From contig CAYZEZ010000026.1 in assembly GCA_964477295.1 (NCBI GenBank), forward strand, positions 1 to 26,098: a stretch of DNA of 26,098 nucleotides, read 5' to 3'. Numbering within the stretch: the first letter of the stretch is position 1; each line of letters starts with the position of its first letter. Below, one piece after another: positions 1 to 8,781 of this stretch. Source of the stretch: CAYZEZ01 sp964477295 (GTDB lineage Bacteria > Bacteroidota > Bacteroidia > Bacteroidales > SM23-62). The notes beneath the pieces were generated by a model. It was not told the origin of the DNA. It was given only the letters and a program-made list of their open reading frames with translations, and did not search any database. The translations under genes and the position numbers were made by a program.

Positions 1-3000
1 CACCCATTACCTTATCTGCCAGGACAGGTATCGTTACATCACTAACGCGGCTTCCGATAACCCGGCCGCTGGCAAGCTGGTAAATATAATACCTCGGATA
101 AGGTTCAATGACTTTTATCGGAACACTGTCCACCAGATAATCAACTCCATTTTCAACACGGGATATATAGAGGTTCCCTATATCACCAACAACAGCTGTT
201 GTTGCATTTACGTCAACATCTACACCGCCTAATAAGTCAGCAGGTAAAATTGTATCCGGTGCAACCGAGAATCCACTTGTCACTTCAATGGTAAGGGTAT
301 CTGTTATATTTGCGCTGCTTACATTCAACAAAAATCCCTGGTAATCCTTTTCAATAAAAATCGTATCCTTTTCTGACAACGCAACTTCAGGCTTGAATTC
401 CACATAGGTGCCTCCTGCAATTAAGCCGTGCACGTGATTCCCTGTCAGGTCAACTGCCTGGCTTGCATTGGGCAGGTCAAAATTCCAGTAACCCGCCAGT
501 CCTGGTTCATCACCAGCTAATATTTCCAGCTTATTATCGGCTATGGTTGCCGAATCTTTGGCCACATTCCAGAAGCGTACATCTTCAATAGTTCCTTTGA
601 AGGCCCTGTCAGTTCCACCAGCATCCCAGCCAAGGTACAATTTACCGTCAGCGTAATTATAGTTTGAATTATCTATATCCATAGTATATTTAACACCATC
701 CACGTACATTGTCCTCGTAGTATCTGTGAGTACTGCAGCCACATGGTGCCAGGTATCGCTGCTGATGACATCTGTAACGGTTCCGTAATCATCGGCAAGG
801 TTTGTCATGAACCTCAGCTTGCCTGAGCCCTGCCAGCTGGATGAATACTGTATCCCGGCATTCCCTGTGCTTCTGTGGTAAATAAGCCCTGCATTGTTAG
901 GCTGTGCACCATCAGGCTTTATCCACATCTCGATAGTGTAAGGCAGAGTATCAACAGCTAATCCTGAAATATCTATGTTGCTGGTATTGCCATCCCCACC
1001 TTGCAGATACATGGCATAGTTCTTACCGTCGGCCTCAACAAACTCAATGGTATATGTCTGCTGATCCACGCCATTCTGTGCAGTCACCACTACGTTTGCC
1101 GTTCCGCTGCCTGAAGAAACATCCACGGCACCAACGCCTGCAACCGAAGCATTCAGGTTGGTTGGAGTAGCCGAAACATTGATCGATGTTGTTCCGATGG
1201 GGAATATTACCGTATACTCTGTAACTTCAGGATCAAATACAGGATCCAGTGCGGCAATATCCAGGTCCAAAGCAGATAATGTGGTATCAGACGGATCAAA
1301 GGTTAGAACGTAATCCCCGCCTGTGATGGCCCCGTGTAATTCATCACCTGTCATATCTACAGCAACCGTCGGGCTGGTTAGGTTAAAATTATAATAGGCT
1401 ACCAGGTCTGTCTCATCCCCATCGAGTATATCATATTTATGGTCGACCAGGTCGGCTGAGTCTTTTAAGACATCCCATATCCTGACTTCATCAATGATCC
1501 CTTTGAATGCTCTGTCTCCGGCACCTGAATCCCAACCGAGATACAAGCTGCCGCCAGAGAAATCGTATGCAGGATTATCAATCCTCTCGTAATAGGGAAC
1601 GCTGTCCAGATGAACTATCCTTGAAGTATCTGTGATCACCATGGCCACATGATGCCAGATGTCTGTTGTTATCACAGGACTAAGAACACCATAATCTGAA
1701 GCGATATTTGTCATCACCCTCAGTTTGCCGGCACCCTGCCAGCCGGATGTATATTGTATTCCTGCATTATTTGCCCCATCACGATGATAAAACAATCCTG
1801 TATTATTGATCTGTGTCCCTTCAGCCTTCATCCAGAATTCTACGGTAATGGGATAGCTGGTAATGGGAAGTCCCGAAATATCGACATTGCTGGTACTGCC
1901 ACTACCACCAGGCAGGTGCATGCCATAGTTTTTCCCGTCTGCTTCAATTACGTTAACAGTATAGGTTCTTGATGTCAAACCATCTGTGGCAGTGACAACA
2001 ATATCGGTCGTGGCAGTTCCGCCCTCAATGGCCAGGGTACTGTCTCCCTCCACCGTAGCACCCGGGAAATTGGGTGCGGCAGATATATCAATCGAATCAG
2101 TTCCCACAGGCACATATACAGTATAGGCGTAGGTCATCATATCAAATACCGGATCCAGGGCAGAGGTGTCCACCATGATGGTATCCAGGTACGCATCCGT
2201 CGATCCGTCATCGACAGTAAAATTGATGTAATAATCTGTAGTGTCGGACATATCAAAGGAGATAACCGTGATGGTATCCTTTGCACTTCCTGTAGTAACA
2301 TCGATAGCTCCATCTCCTGATACTATAGCATCCATTGTGGTTCCGGTGGCTGATACATTTACTTCACCTGTGGTACCGTAAGGTAGCAGGACATCGTACA
2401 TGGTCACTCCCTGGTCGAACGCCGGGTCAAGCATTCCGTAATCTAACTCTAATGCAGAAAGTGTGGATACATCCAGACCCGGTATGCTTGCTGCCATCTC
2501 AACACTCAAAACGTCAAGAGTATCCGGTTCACCACTCGGGTTGTGCAATGCGCTCCAGCGAACGATTGAATCCACCGGTGTCCTCCGGAATCCGGCATCC
2601 GGGAAAATCAATGCCGGGTACTCCATGGTAGAAGTTTTTACCCAGGCATTACTTGTCTGGTTTCCAACATCGACATCCACCCAGACATCGGCTACAATTC
2701 CGGGTTCAGGTTTAATTATTTTTGAATTGACCATGCTGCCGCCATCACGAACCTGGAATCCTTCATCGTAAAAAGCCACAGCAACCGAGTAATCAGCCCA
2801 GGCTACAATCGGGCCGGCAGATAAGACAAAAGGAGCGTCGAAATTGTCATTGTCATTGACATCATAAAATATCATAGATGCATAAACAATAGTATCTGTT
2901 GATCCTGCCTTGATGGAATCAAATAAGCCAGTGTCATCAACAGTCTGGGCATTTATTGTTGCCGTGCTAAAAGCACACGCAAAAACAAATAACCCTGTGA

Positions 3001-3028
3001 GAAAATTAAGTAGTAGTTTGTTTTTCAT
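1..3028 (-). CDS. Large secreted LamG / cadherin-like multidomain protein (3' end beyond window)
   Basis: An uninterrupted reading frame of 1009 codons runs from an ATG at 3028 to the left edge without a stop. Residues 1-28 form a signal peptide (basic start, hydrophobic core, cleavage probably after INA). Residues ~30-180 form a beta-rich domain I do not recognise with confidence; it loosely resembles a LamG-type jellyroll. Three cadherin-like beta-sandwich domains (PF12733 type, each opening with an L-x-x-L-x-x-DPxF pattern) lie near 188-272, 275-360 and 580-662. Two concanavalin/LamG_3-type domains follow the second and third, near 362-573 and 666-876; both contain a W-H-H-V-A core and an FKG-x-I-(D/E)-(D/E)-V-R-x-W motif. 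A further beta domain starts near 880. Such modules usually bind glycans or act in adhesion; no catalytic domain is visible. A type IX sorting domain would lie outside the window. Divergent from the BNR_4 gene. Function beyond secreted glycan binding or adhesion is unknown. Confidence 0.85.
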   Translation of the reverse strand, partial: MKNKLLLNFLTGLFVFACAFSTATINAQTVDDTGLFDSIKAGSTDTIVYASMIFYDVNDNDNFDAPFVLSAGPIVAWADYSVAVAFYDEGFQVRDGGSMVNSKIIKPEPGIVADVWVDVDVGNQTSNAWVKTSTMEYPALIFPDAGFRRTPVDSIVRWSALHNPSGEPDTLDVLSVEMAASIPGLDVSTLSALELDYGMLDPAFDQGVTMYDVLLPYGTTGEVNVSATGTTMDAIVSGDGAIDVTTGSAKDTITVISFDMSDTTDYYINFTVDDGSTDAYLDTIMVDTSALDPVFDMMTYAYTVYVPVGTDSIDISAAPNFPGATVEGDSTLAIEGGTATTDIVVTATDGLTSRTYTVNVIEADGKNYGMHLPGGSGSTSNVDISGLPITSYPITVEFWMKAEGTQINNTGLFYHRDGANNAGIQYTSGWQGAGKLRVMTNIASDYGVLSPVITTDIWHHVAMVITDTSRIVHLDSVPYYERIDNPAYDFSGGSLYLGWDSGAGDRAFKGIIDEVRIWDVLKDSADLVDHKYDILDGDETDLVAYYNFNLTSPTVAVDMTGDELHGAITGGDYVLTFDPSDTTLSALDLDIAALDPVFDPEVTEYTVIFPIGTTSINVSATPTNLNASVAGVGAVDVSSGSGTANVVVTAQNGVDQQTYTIEFVEADGKNYAMYLQGGDGNTSNIDISGLAVDTLPYTIEMWIKPDGAQPNNAGLIYHRSTGNAGIQYSSSWQGSGKLRFMTNLADDYGTVTDVISSDTWHHVAAVLTDTTRTMYVDGVKYTMDIDNSNYNYADGKLYLGWDAGGTDRAFKGTIEDVRFWNVAKDSATIADNKLEILAGDEPGLAGYWNFDLPNASQAVDLTGNHVHGLIAGGTYVEFKPEVALSEKDTIFIEKDYQGFLLNVSSANITDTLTIEVTSGFSVAPDTILPADLLGGVDVDVNATTAVVGDIGNLYISRVENGVDYLVDSVPIKVIEPYPRYYIYQLASGRVIGSRVSDVTIPVLADKVMG
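400..1945 (-). repeat. Intragenic duplication of a cadherin-like + LamG module (~907 bp period)
   Basis: The two LamG-encoding stretches (roughly 400-1031 and 1308-1945) align with an offset of about 906-909 bp, for example CCTTTGAA at 594 and 1500 and GGCATAGTT or its near match at 1013 and 1922. The DNA copies are clearly related but diverged (many third-position differences), so the module duplication is old rather than recent. Each copy is preceded in the protein by a cadherin-like domain. Confidence 0.7.
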
Positions 3029-3620
3029 AAGTCACAATTTTAGTTAGACATTAATGATCAGAAATAATTTTGGATATATTTTTATTCAGATCATGGATTT
3101 AGATCATATAAATTTACAAAGCTTGTTATCTGAAAGATGAAACAAATTCGAGAATTAGTATAAAAATATCGTCCTGAATTAAAAAAAATAGAAAATCTGT
3201 TGTTTTTATTGTGATAATTGATGTTTTGCCAATAATTGATGAATTTTGCTGGCAGTTGGTCATCAAATGCGAACCAGATTTACCCCCCCCTGTACTTCAA
3301 TACATAAACAGGATCGGTCAGCAAATAATATGCCTTATGGAAATTAGCTGAATACAGTGTAAACCATGAGATTGGAATTCAAACTAAATTAAACTATTAA
3401 ATCCACAAATGAAAATTTGATATTTCCTGCTAAAAAATAGATATACATATACTTAAGTATATTATAAATCCGAAAAAAAATGTCATATTAAAAAATGATA
3501 TTATTTTTTAAGTAAATGATACTTAAAAGTATAGTTGTTGCCTAAATTTGAATAGGTATATTTTGAGAAACAAACGTAAATAACATATTAAATAAATATA
3601 ATCCTGAATCTTGCGGTAAT
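3029..3620. other. Divergent intergenic region, A+T-rich, no gene
   Basis: This 592-bp gap separates two divergently transcribed secreted-protein genes. It has no credible reading frame. It is strongly A+T-rich, with poly-A/T tracts at 3179-3190 and 3473-3510 and an isolated run of eight C at 3283-3290. It must hold promoters for both genes. The only good match to the Bacteroidota -7 element is the plus-strand TAAATTTG at 3543-3550; I saw no clean match for the minus-strand gene. Confidence 0.6.
3543..3550 (+). promoter_or_regulatory. Candidate Bacteroidota -7 element for the BNR_4 gene
   Basis: TAAATTTG matches the TAnnTTTG -7 consensus of the Bacteroidota primary sigma factor exactly and lies 70 bp upstream of the ATG at 3621. 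No convincing TTTG -33 element sits about 20 bp upstream (the nearest TTG at 3535-3540 is too close), so the call rests on one element in A+T-rich DNA. Confidence 0.35.
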
Positions 3621-6600
3621 ATGAATAAGCTTTCTTTCCTCATTTGTCTTATTTTAGTCCTGGATCTCAACCTGTTTTCGCAAACCAACTTAATTGAGGA
3701 CTGGGACGGAAACGGGGATATAAGTACAACCACATCATATCCAGATAATTACGGCTGGGATGTAACAGTTGGCGAGTTTAACTATGCCAACTCGTCGGGC
3801 GGTATTCGATGGAACGATGTGACCTCGGGGCACACGCTTAACGGTTCAGATTATTCAGGCCGGTTACTGATGGTGCGCTGGGACGGGTCGGGTTCCACCT
3901 CCCTGTCTTCGACATACAGTTATCCGGTTACCCTCGAAGCCAACAAAAAATATGTTTTTACATGGATATATGAATGGTGGAACAATGCGTCGGCACCTGT
4001 TTTAACTGTCGGGGTCGGAACAGACAAAACGGGTGGAGGCCTGGTTGCTTCGAATGATTTTACCTGTTCCGGAACCAGGCAATTACTGAAGGAAGGAGAG
4101 ATGTCTTTCTTCATCACCTCCGGCGGATCATATTATCTGACTGTAAAGGCAAATAACCTGGCAGCATTATGCGGCATTGGTGAGTTATCTGTCACCGAGG
4201 TTGAACCTGCCCTGGAATGTTCTGTTTCATCAATAACCCTGAGCTATTATGAACCGGAAATAACCTTCACCATCTTTCCAAATGGCTCAGATACTGCTAT
4301 TGATATCAGTGCTCCTGGCGGAATTATTCTTTCAACTACCTCATTGCCCTTTACAGGTGGTGATGTGACTGTTTCTTCACAGGATTCTTCCGATGCTTCA
4401 GGCAACATTACCATAACACAGGGTTCAGATACGTTATGGATTCCTGTTTCGTCACATTTTCCTGAAGACTTCTTTAACCTGGTCAGGATTGATACGTTAA
4501 ATCCGGATGGAGCCTGGTGCTGGTTTAATGATCCCAGGGCTATTTATTACAAGGGCACCAAAGAGCAAACTTACATCTCCTGGGTGAACAGTTCGGGTGA
4601 CATAATGATTGCCGCCTACAACCATGAAACGGGCATTTATACCGAGGAACTTTTATTTCCTGAACTGGAAGTGGATGATCACGACAATCCGGCCATATTT
4701 ATCCGTAAAGACGGGAGATTAGTGGTTTATTTCTCAAATCACACCACCGCTCCGGCGCACCGTTTTATCTCAACCAATCCGGAAGATATTACCTCCTGGG
4801 GTGAAGATTACCGCTTCGGGGAGAATGTCACCTATCCTTATCCTTTCCAGGTGGGTGATGACATCTATGTATTTTACCGCGGCATCAACTGGCATCCGAC
4901 CTTAATTGTATCCAGCGACAGCGGTAAAACAATGGGAACACCGCAGCAGATCATTACAGGTGGGGGTGACCGGCCGTATGCCCGTTACTGCCAGGATAAT
5001 ACAGGCGCCATTCACATGGCATTCACCACGGCCCACCCCCGTGACGATCCGAACAATAAAATCTACTATGCCCTCTTTAAAGAGGGAAAATTCTACAAGG
5101 CTGACGGAACATTTATTAAAGACTTCACCGGTACGGAAACTGCTTTGAATATAGACTTAAACGAAGCGGAGACAATATATGCAGCCTCCGATGGAAAAGG
5201 TTGGATATGGGATATCGCGGTGGATGAAAACAACCATCCTGTCATGGTATTTGCTTCCTTCCCGTCCGATAATGATCACCGCTATCATTATACACGTTGG
5301 ACGGGTTCCGAATGGTACCGGAAAGAGCTGACAACAGCCGGTAAATGGTTCCCTCAAACAGTAAGCGGGGGGAGCGAATCGGAACCCAATTATTCGGGAG
5401 GAATTATCCTTGATTACGACGATCCATCAGTAGTTTATCTTTCCAAACAGGTCAAAGGCGTATTTGAAATATTTAAGTACGCCACACCTGATAATGGCCT
5501 GACCTGGGATTCAACGGCTTTAACCTGGGACACACCGGGTGATATTGTTAATGTAAGGCCCATTGTACCCCGCCACCATAGAAAGGGCATTTTTGACCTG
5601 GTCTGGATGCGCGGTTCATATGTGCATTACACCAATTATCATACATCACTGGTCTTCTGGTCGGATACTATATTGAATAAGGTTGACAGTATCTCCTTCA
5701 GAGAAGATACGGTGGAAATTACAAAAGGTTTGAGCAGTCAAATATCAGTTTCATTCATTCCGTTTATCACATCCAACAGGTTGCTGGTCTGGTCCTCTTC
5801 CGAAGAAGGTGTATGCCAGGTGAAAAATGGACTTATAACAGCTAACAATGTAGGCACAGCAACCATAACAGCAACAGCTTTCAACGGGAAAAGCGCTTCA
5901 TGTGTTGTTAATGTTAATCCGCCCTCATATATCACGAGTGCCCTGTTCGATTTTGGCACCTCCACTTCACCGGTAGCATCCGGTGCACTGCAGGTAACCG
6001 AATCAATCCTGTTTGAAGATTCCTATGGATGGTCATCACCCGTTTCAAGCCGGGACAGGGGATCAGGGTGGACCGACGATCTGAGAGATTTCAATTTTTC
6101 ATCCCTGAATGCTGTATTCAGGGTATCTGTTATGCCCGGGAATTACCACATAACGGCAAATCAGGGCGATATGAGCTATCCCCACGACATGATGAATATT
6201 TATGTAAACGATCTGCTGAAATCATCGTCGGTGTCCAGCACCACCGGCAATTATTCAACAAGTGAGTTTGATGTGGATATTATTGGAGAAATCATGGAGA
6301 TTAAATTTGAGGATGGCGGGGGTTCTGATGGAAACTGGGTAATCAATTCATTGAAAGTAGAACCCAAAACAGTTCAACCTCCAAGCCTGAATGCAGAGGA
6401 AGATACTATTCCTGAAATGACGGCCAGGTTAGGAGAATCTGATACAGCAATAATAAACCTAACCGCGACTGATCTGACATCCGATATTATTTTGTCCGTT
6501 AACGGAACGGACGCAGGTCAGTTCACAGTTAAACCTTCTATCATTGTCAAACCTGAATCCGGAACACTCCCGGCAACAAAGATTAGTATAGCATACCTGC

Positions 6601-6905
6601 CTGACGATGCAGGCGATCACACGGCAACTTTAACCATCCATTCTGACGGAGCAGATGACCTGGCTTTCATACTAACCGGTTCAGCAAATACAACAGGAAT
6701 AGATAAGCCGGACACGCGGGTTATTATTTACCCGGAACCGGGGAAACTGGTTGTTACAGGAGCTTGTAGCTACGTAATATACAATATTATGGGTGTTCCG
6801 GTTGCAGAAATTAAATGTAATTCAAATCATTCGGTTGTAACTTTGAAACCGGGGATATATTTAGTGAAGGTTGGAAACAACGTGCATAAAGTAGTTGTTC
6901 ATTAG
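3621..6905 (+). CDS. Secreted BNR_4 seven-bladed-propeller protein with carbohydrate-binding-like modules and type IX sorting domain
   Basis: 1094 residues. Signal peptide 1-20. Domains read in order: N-terminal beta-jellyroll (~22-195), Ig-like (~198-280), BNR_4 propeller (~284-680), BIG2-type Ig domain (~688-766), malectin/galactose-binding-like domain of the kind seen with rhamnogalacturonan acetylesterases (~772-913, opening FDFGTS and containing YGW and RDF), Ig-like (~921-1023), and a C-terminal sorting-type module (~1030-1094, with YNIMG and GIYLVKV). The propeller shows the family signature GAWCWFNDPRA (297-307) and DDHDNPA (352-358). BNR_4-like propellers include ulvan lyases (PL24/PL25) and alpha-L-rhamnosidase or lyase relatives of GH145/PL42, so an acidic, rhamnose-containing glycan is a plausible substrate; the exact activity cannot be read from sequence. 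Exported, probably by type IX secretion. Converges on GH9 through a shared hairpin. Confidence 0.88.
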   Translation: MNKLSFLICLILVLDLNLFSQTNLIEDWDGNGDISTTTSYPDNYGWDVTVGEFNYANSSGGIRWNDVTSGHTLNGSDYSGRLLMVRWDGSGSTSLSSTYSYPVTLEANKKYVFTWIYEWWNNASAPVLTVGVGTDKTGGGLVASNDFTCSGTRQLLKEGEMSFFITSGGSYYLTVKANNLAALCGIGELSVTEVEPALECSVSSITLSYYEPEITFTIFPNGSDTAIDISAPGGIILSTTSLPFTGGDVTVSSQDSSDASGNITITQGSDTLWIPVSSHFPEDFFNLVRIDTLNPDGAWCWFNDPRAIYYKGTKEQTYISWVNSSGDIMIAAYNHETGIYTEELLFPELEVDDHDNPAIFIRKDGRLVVYFSNHTTAPAHRFISTNPEDITSWGEDYRFGENVTYPYPFQVGDDIYVFYRGINWHPTLIVSSDSGKTMGTPQQIITGGGDRPYARYCQDNTGAIHMAFTTAHPRDDPNNKIYYALFKEGKFYKADGTFIKDFTGTETALNIDLNEAETIYAASDGKGWIWDIAVDENNHPVMVFASFPSDNDHRYHYTRWTGSEWYRKELTTAGKWFPQTVSGGSESEPNYSGGIILDYDDPSVVYLSKQVKGVFEIFKYATPDNGLTWDSTALTWDTPGDIVNVRPIVPRHHRKGIFDLVWMRGSYVHYTNYHTSLVFWSDTILNKVDSISFREDTVEITKGLSSQISVSFIPFITSNRLLVWSSSEEGVCQVKNGLITANNVGTATITATAFNGKSASCVVNVNPPSYITSALFDFGTSTSPVASGALQVTESILFEDSYGWSSPVSSRDRGSGWTDDLRDFNFSSLNAVFRVSVMPGNYHITANQGDMSYPHDMMNIYVNDLLKSSSVSSTTGNYSTSEFDVDIIGEIMEIKFEDGGGSDGNWVINSLKVEPKTVQPPSLNAEEDTIPEMTARLGESDTAIINLTATDLTSDIILSVNGTDAGQFTVKPSIIVKPESGTLPATKISIAYLPDDAGDHTATLTIHSDGADDLAFILTGSANTTGIDKPDTRVIIYPEPGKLVVTGACSYVIYNIMGVPVAEIKCNSNHSVVTLKPGIYLVKVGNNVHKVVVH

Positions 6906-6933
6906 AGATCCTTTTGAGCGTTTATTTAAAGGC

Positions 6934-6976
6934 TGAGGCTGTCTTCTAAGTCATTTAGAACACGGCCTCATTTTTT
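6934..6976 (+). terminator. Rho-independent terminator between convergent genes
   Basis: TGAGGCTGT (6934-6942) pairs with ACGGCCTCA (6962-6970) with one G-U pair. After one mismatch, TTCTAA (6944-6949) pairs with TTAGAA (6955-6960) around a short loop, and six T follow at 6971-6976. It lies 28 bp after the BNR_4 stop. On the minus strand the hairpin begins exactly at the GH9 stop codon (TGA, 6970-6968), but there it lacks a T-tract, so it should terminate mainly the plus-strand transcript. Confidence 0.85.
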
Positions 6977-8701
6977 ATAAAACTGCTGATTCAGATATTC
7001 AAGTACAAAAACCAGCGGTGCATTCCAGTTAATGCAGACCTCGTTCGAAGCATAACTGCCTGTATCGTCAATATAGGCTCTTGCCGGATGGGTGTCGGGA
7101 TATGCCACCCCGGCTCTTTCTAAGCCACCCTTATCCTGCATGTGTCCGTTCGGGCCACCGGCAATAAATCCCGGTAGAGGCTCATCGATATCATCTGCCC
7201 ACAGGAGGCGGTGATGGAAATTCCGCGGGAATTTCGTCCCGTAACCTGACACGAAACTATATCCCGTGGCATTTCGTCCGAAGATATAATCCGTGAACAT
7301 AGCTGCGGCATCCAGGTATTTCTGATCCCCGGTGATGTGATGTGCAATGGCCTGAACGATCGCGGTATTCAGCACATCACTGTTGGAGCCCCATTCAAAG
7401 CGGGAAACAGGGATTCCGTAAGGATTGGCCTGAGCGGCAGAAAGAAGTTCGTCAGCCAGCCTGATGATACCCTCTTCAAGTAACTGTCTGTCATCTTCAT
7501 CCAGGAACTCGCTCAGGCAAAGTGAATAGTAACCAAGATTGTCAACATAATTTCTCCAGCTCTCGGTTATCCTGAACCGGATATTTCCAAGCCCAGGTTT
7601 TATACTATCGTAGTATTCGTTGTCGCCTGTTGTACAATACAGTTCCGCCGCCGCCCAAAAAAACTCCTCATCCAGTACCCTGTCGCCATATGATCCTGTA
7701 AAAATTCCCGGGGGATTATCAAAATATTTACCGGGATTATCCATAGCCCAGTTATAAGCCCTGACGGCCGCTTCAATGCACTGCGTTGAATATTCCGGAT
7801 CATATGACCGGTACAGGCGGGAAGCCTGGGCCAGCATAGCGGCAAAATCAAGGCTTGCTGCTGTTGATTTCCCAATGATATACCTTTTGCTGTGTGTTTC
7901 ATGCGGCATGGTTATTCCATCAAACTGCAGGGGAGTCAGCTTATGGAACACACCCCCGTCATCATCCTGCATGGTAAGGACCCAGTCAAACTCATACTTC
8001 AGTTCATCCAGCAGATCGTTCCTGCCATTCTTTTTTTCAGGAATATTCAGGCTGCCATCTTCAAACACACCCGGTAACATTTCATACAACACAAGCATGG
8101 TTCCAGTTGATACAGAGGCATTTACAATATACTTGCCATAATCCCCCGCATCATACCAACCACCTGGGGAAGACCTGAATCCCCCGCTGCGTCCCGTTGA
8201 TTCATGGTAATAGCAGGTATCATCCGGGTGGCCTGCCCTCCGGCTGAATTTACCCAGGTATTCCTCCTCCATCTCCATGGATGCCCTCATAAAGTAAAAT
8301 GTCTCCAGGGCATCCACAGCGGCATCCTTGTATATCTCAGCCGAAATCTGAAACGGGTATGAATTCCCTGTACCGGGAACATGAATAAAATAAGATCCCT
8401 TCTGTTTGAACTTTGAAAAATCACCCGATTTAAGGTTTTCACCGGAAGGCTCCCACAGCCCTTCATCTGACAGGGTGCCCCTGAATACGATCTTCCCCTT
8501 ATCGTTTATAAGTTGAAAGGATTCAGCTTGCTTATCGGCTACCGAGAATCTCTTTTCAAGGGATGGGAAGTATCCCACCTGGTTGATCCTGATACCCTCG
8601 CTTACATCCGATGCATCAATCTCTTTTTTCTCCTGCCTGGTTCCACAGGATGTGATGAGTGCAACAGAAAGAGTTAGCAGTATTGTTTCGGAAGTTTTCA
8701 T
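6968..8701 (-). CDS. GH9 family endo-beta-1,4-glucanase, lipoprotein
   Basis: 577 residues. The N-terminus is a lipoprotein signal with lipobox ITSC (acylated Cys19), so the enzyme is probably anchored in an outer-layer membrane. Residues ~35-118 form the CelD_N-type Ig domain that usually precedes the catalytic (alpha/alpha)6 barrel (opening GIRINQVGY). GH9 hallmarks are present: GWYDAGDYGKY at 181-191 with the catalytic-base aspartates D184/D187, the HHR motif at 496-498, and SYASNEVCINWNAPL with general acid E554 near the C-terminus. Full length for a CelD_N + GH9 enzyme; no separate binding module. GH9 enzymes cleave beta-1,4-glucans such as cellulose or mixed-linkage glucan; exo-activity on oligosaccharides cannot be excluded. 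Last gene of a minus-strand set with the serine hydrolase (80 bp upstream) and GH10. Its stop codon is part of the 6934-6970 hairpin. Confidence 0.93.
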   Translation of the reverse strand: MKTSETILLTLSVALITSCGTRQEKKEIDASDVSEGIRINQVGYFPSLEKRFSVADKQAESFQLINDKGKIVFRGTLSDEGLWEPSGENLKSGDFSKFKQKGSYFIHVPGTGNSYPFQISAEIYKDAAVDALETFYFMRASMEMEEEYLGKFSRRAGHPDDTCYYHESTGRSGGFRSSPGGWYDAGDYGKYIVNASVSTGTMLVLYEMLPGVFEDGSLNIPEKKNGRNDLLDELKYEFDWVLTMQDDDGGVFHKLTPLQFDGITMPHETHSKRYIIGKSTAASLDFAAMLAQASRLYRSYDPEYSTQCIEAAVRAYNWAMDNPGKYFDNPPGIFTGSYGDRVLDEEFFWAAAELYCTTGDNEYYDSIKPGLGNIRFRITESWRNYVDNLGYYSLCLSEFLDEDDRQLLEEGIIRLADELLSAAQANPYGIPVSRFEWGSNSDVLNTAIVQAIAHHITGDQKYLDAAAMFTDYIFGRNATGYSFVSGYGTKFPRNFHHRLLWADDIDEPLPGFIAGGPNGHMQDKGGLERAGVAYPDTHPARAYIDDTGSYASNEVCINWNAPLVFVLEYLNQQFYKK

Positions 8702-8781
8702 ATTTTAGCTAAGTTTAGTGTAAATATACCACAAAATTGAAATTCTGCTTTGCTGAAATATAAAACAGAAACCTCAATACA

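Noticed and set aside
2335..2771. Plus-strand open frames of ~100 codons.
   Set aside because: They are antisense to the well-supported LamG/cadherin-like protein and have no recognisable domain.
3283..3290. Run of eight C in the divergent promoter region, considered as a phase-variation tract.
   Set aside because: It lies over 250 bp from either start codon and away from the only promoter candidate; no inverted repeats or invertase accompany it. Too little to support a claim.
7600..8141. Open frames of 100-121 codons on both strands inside the GH9 gene.
   Set aside because: They are out of frame with an intact GH9 enzyme carrying all catalytic motifs, and have no domains.
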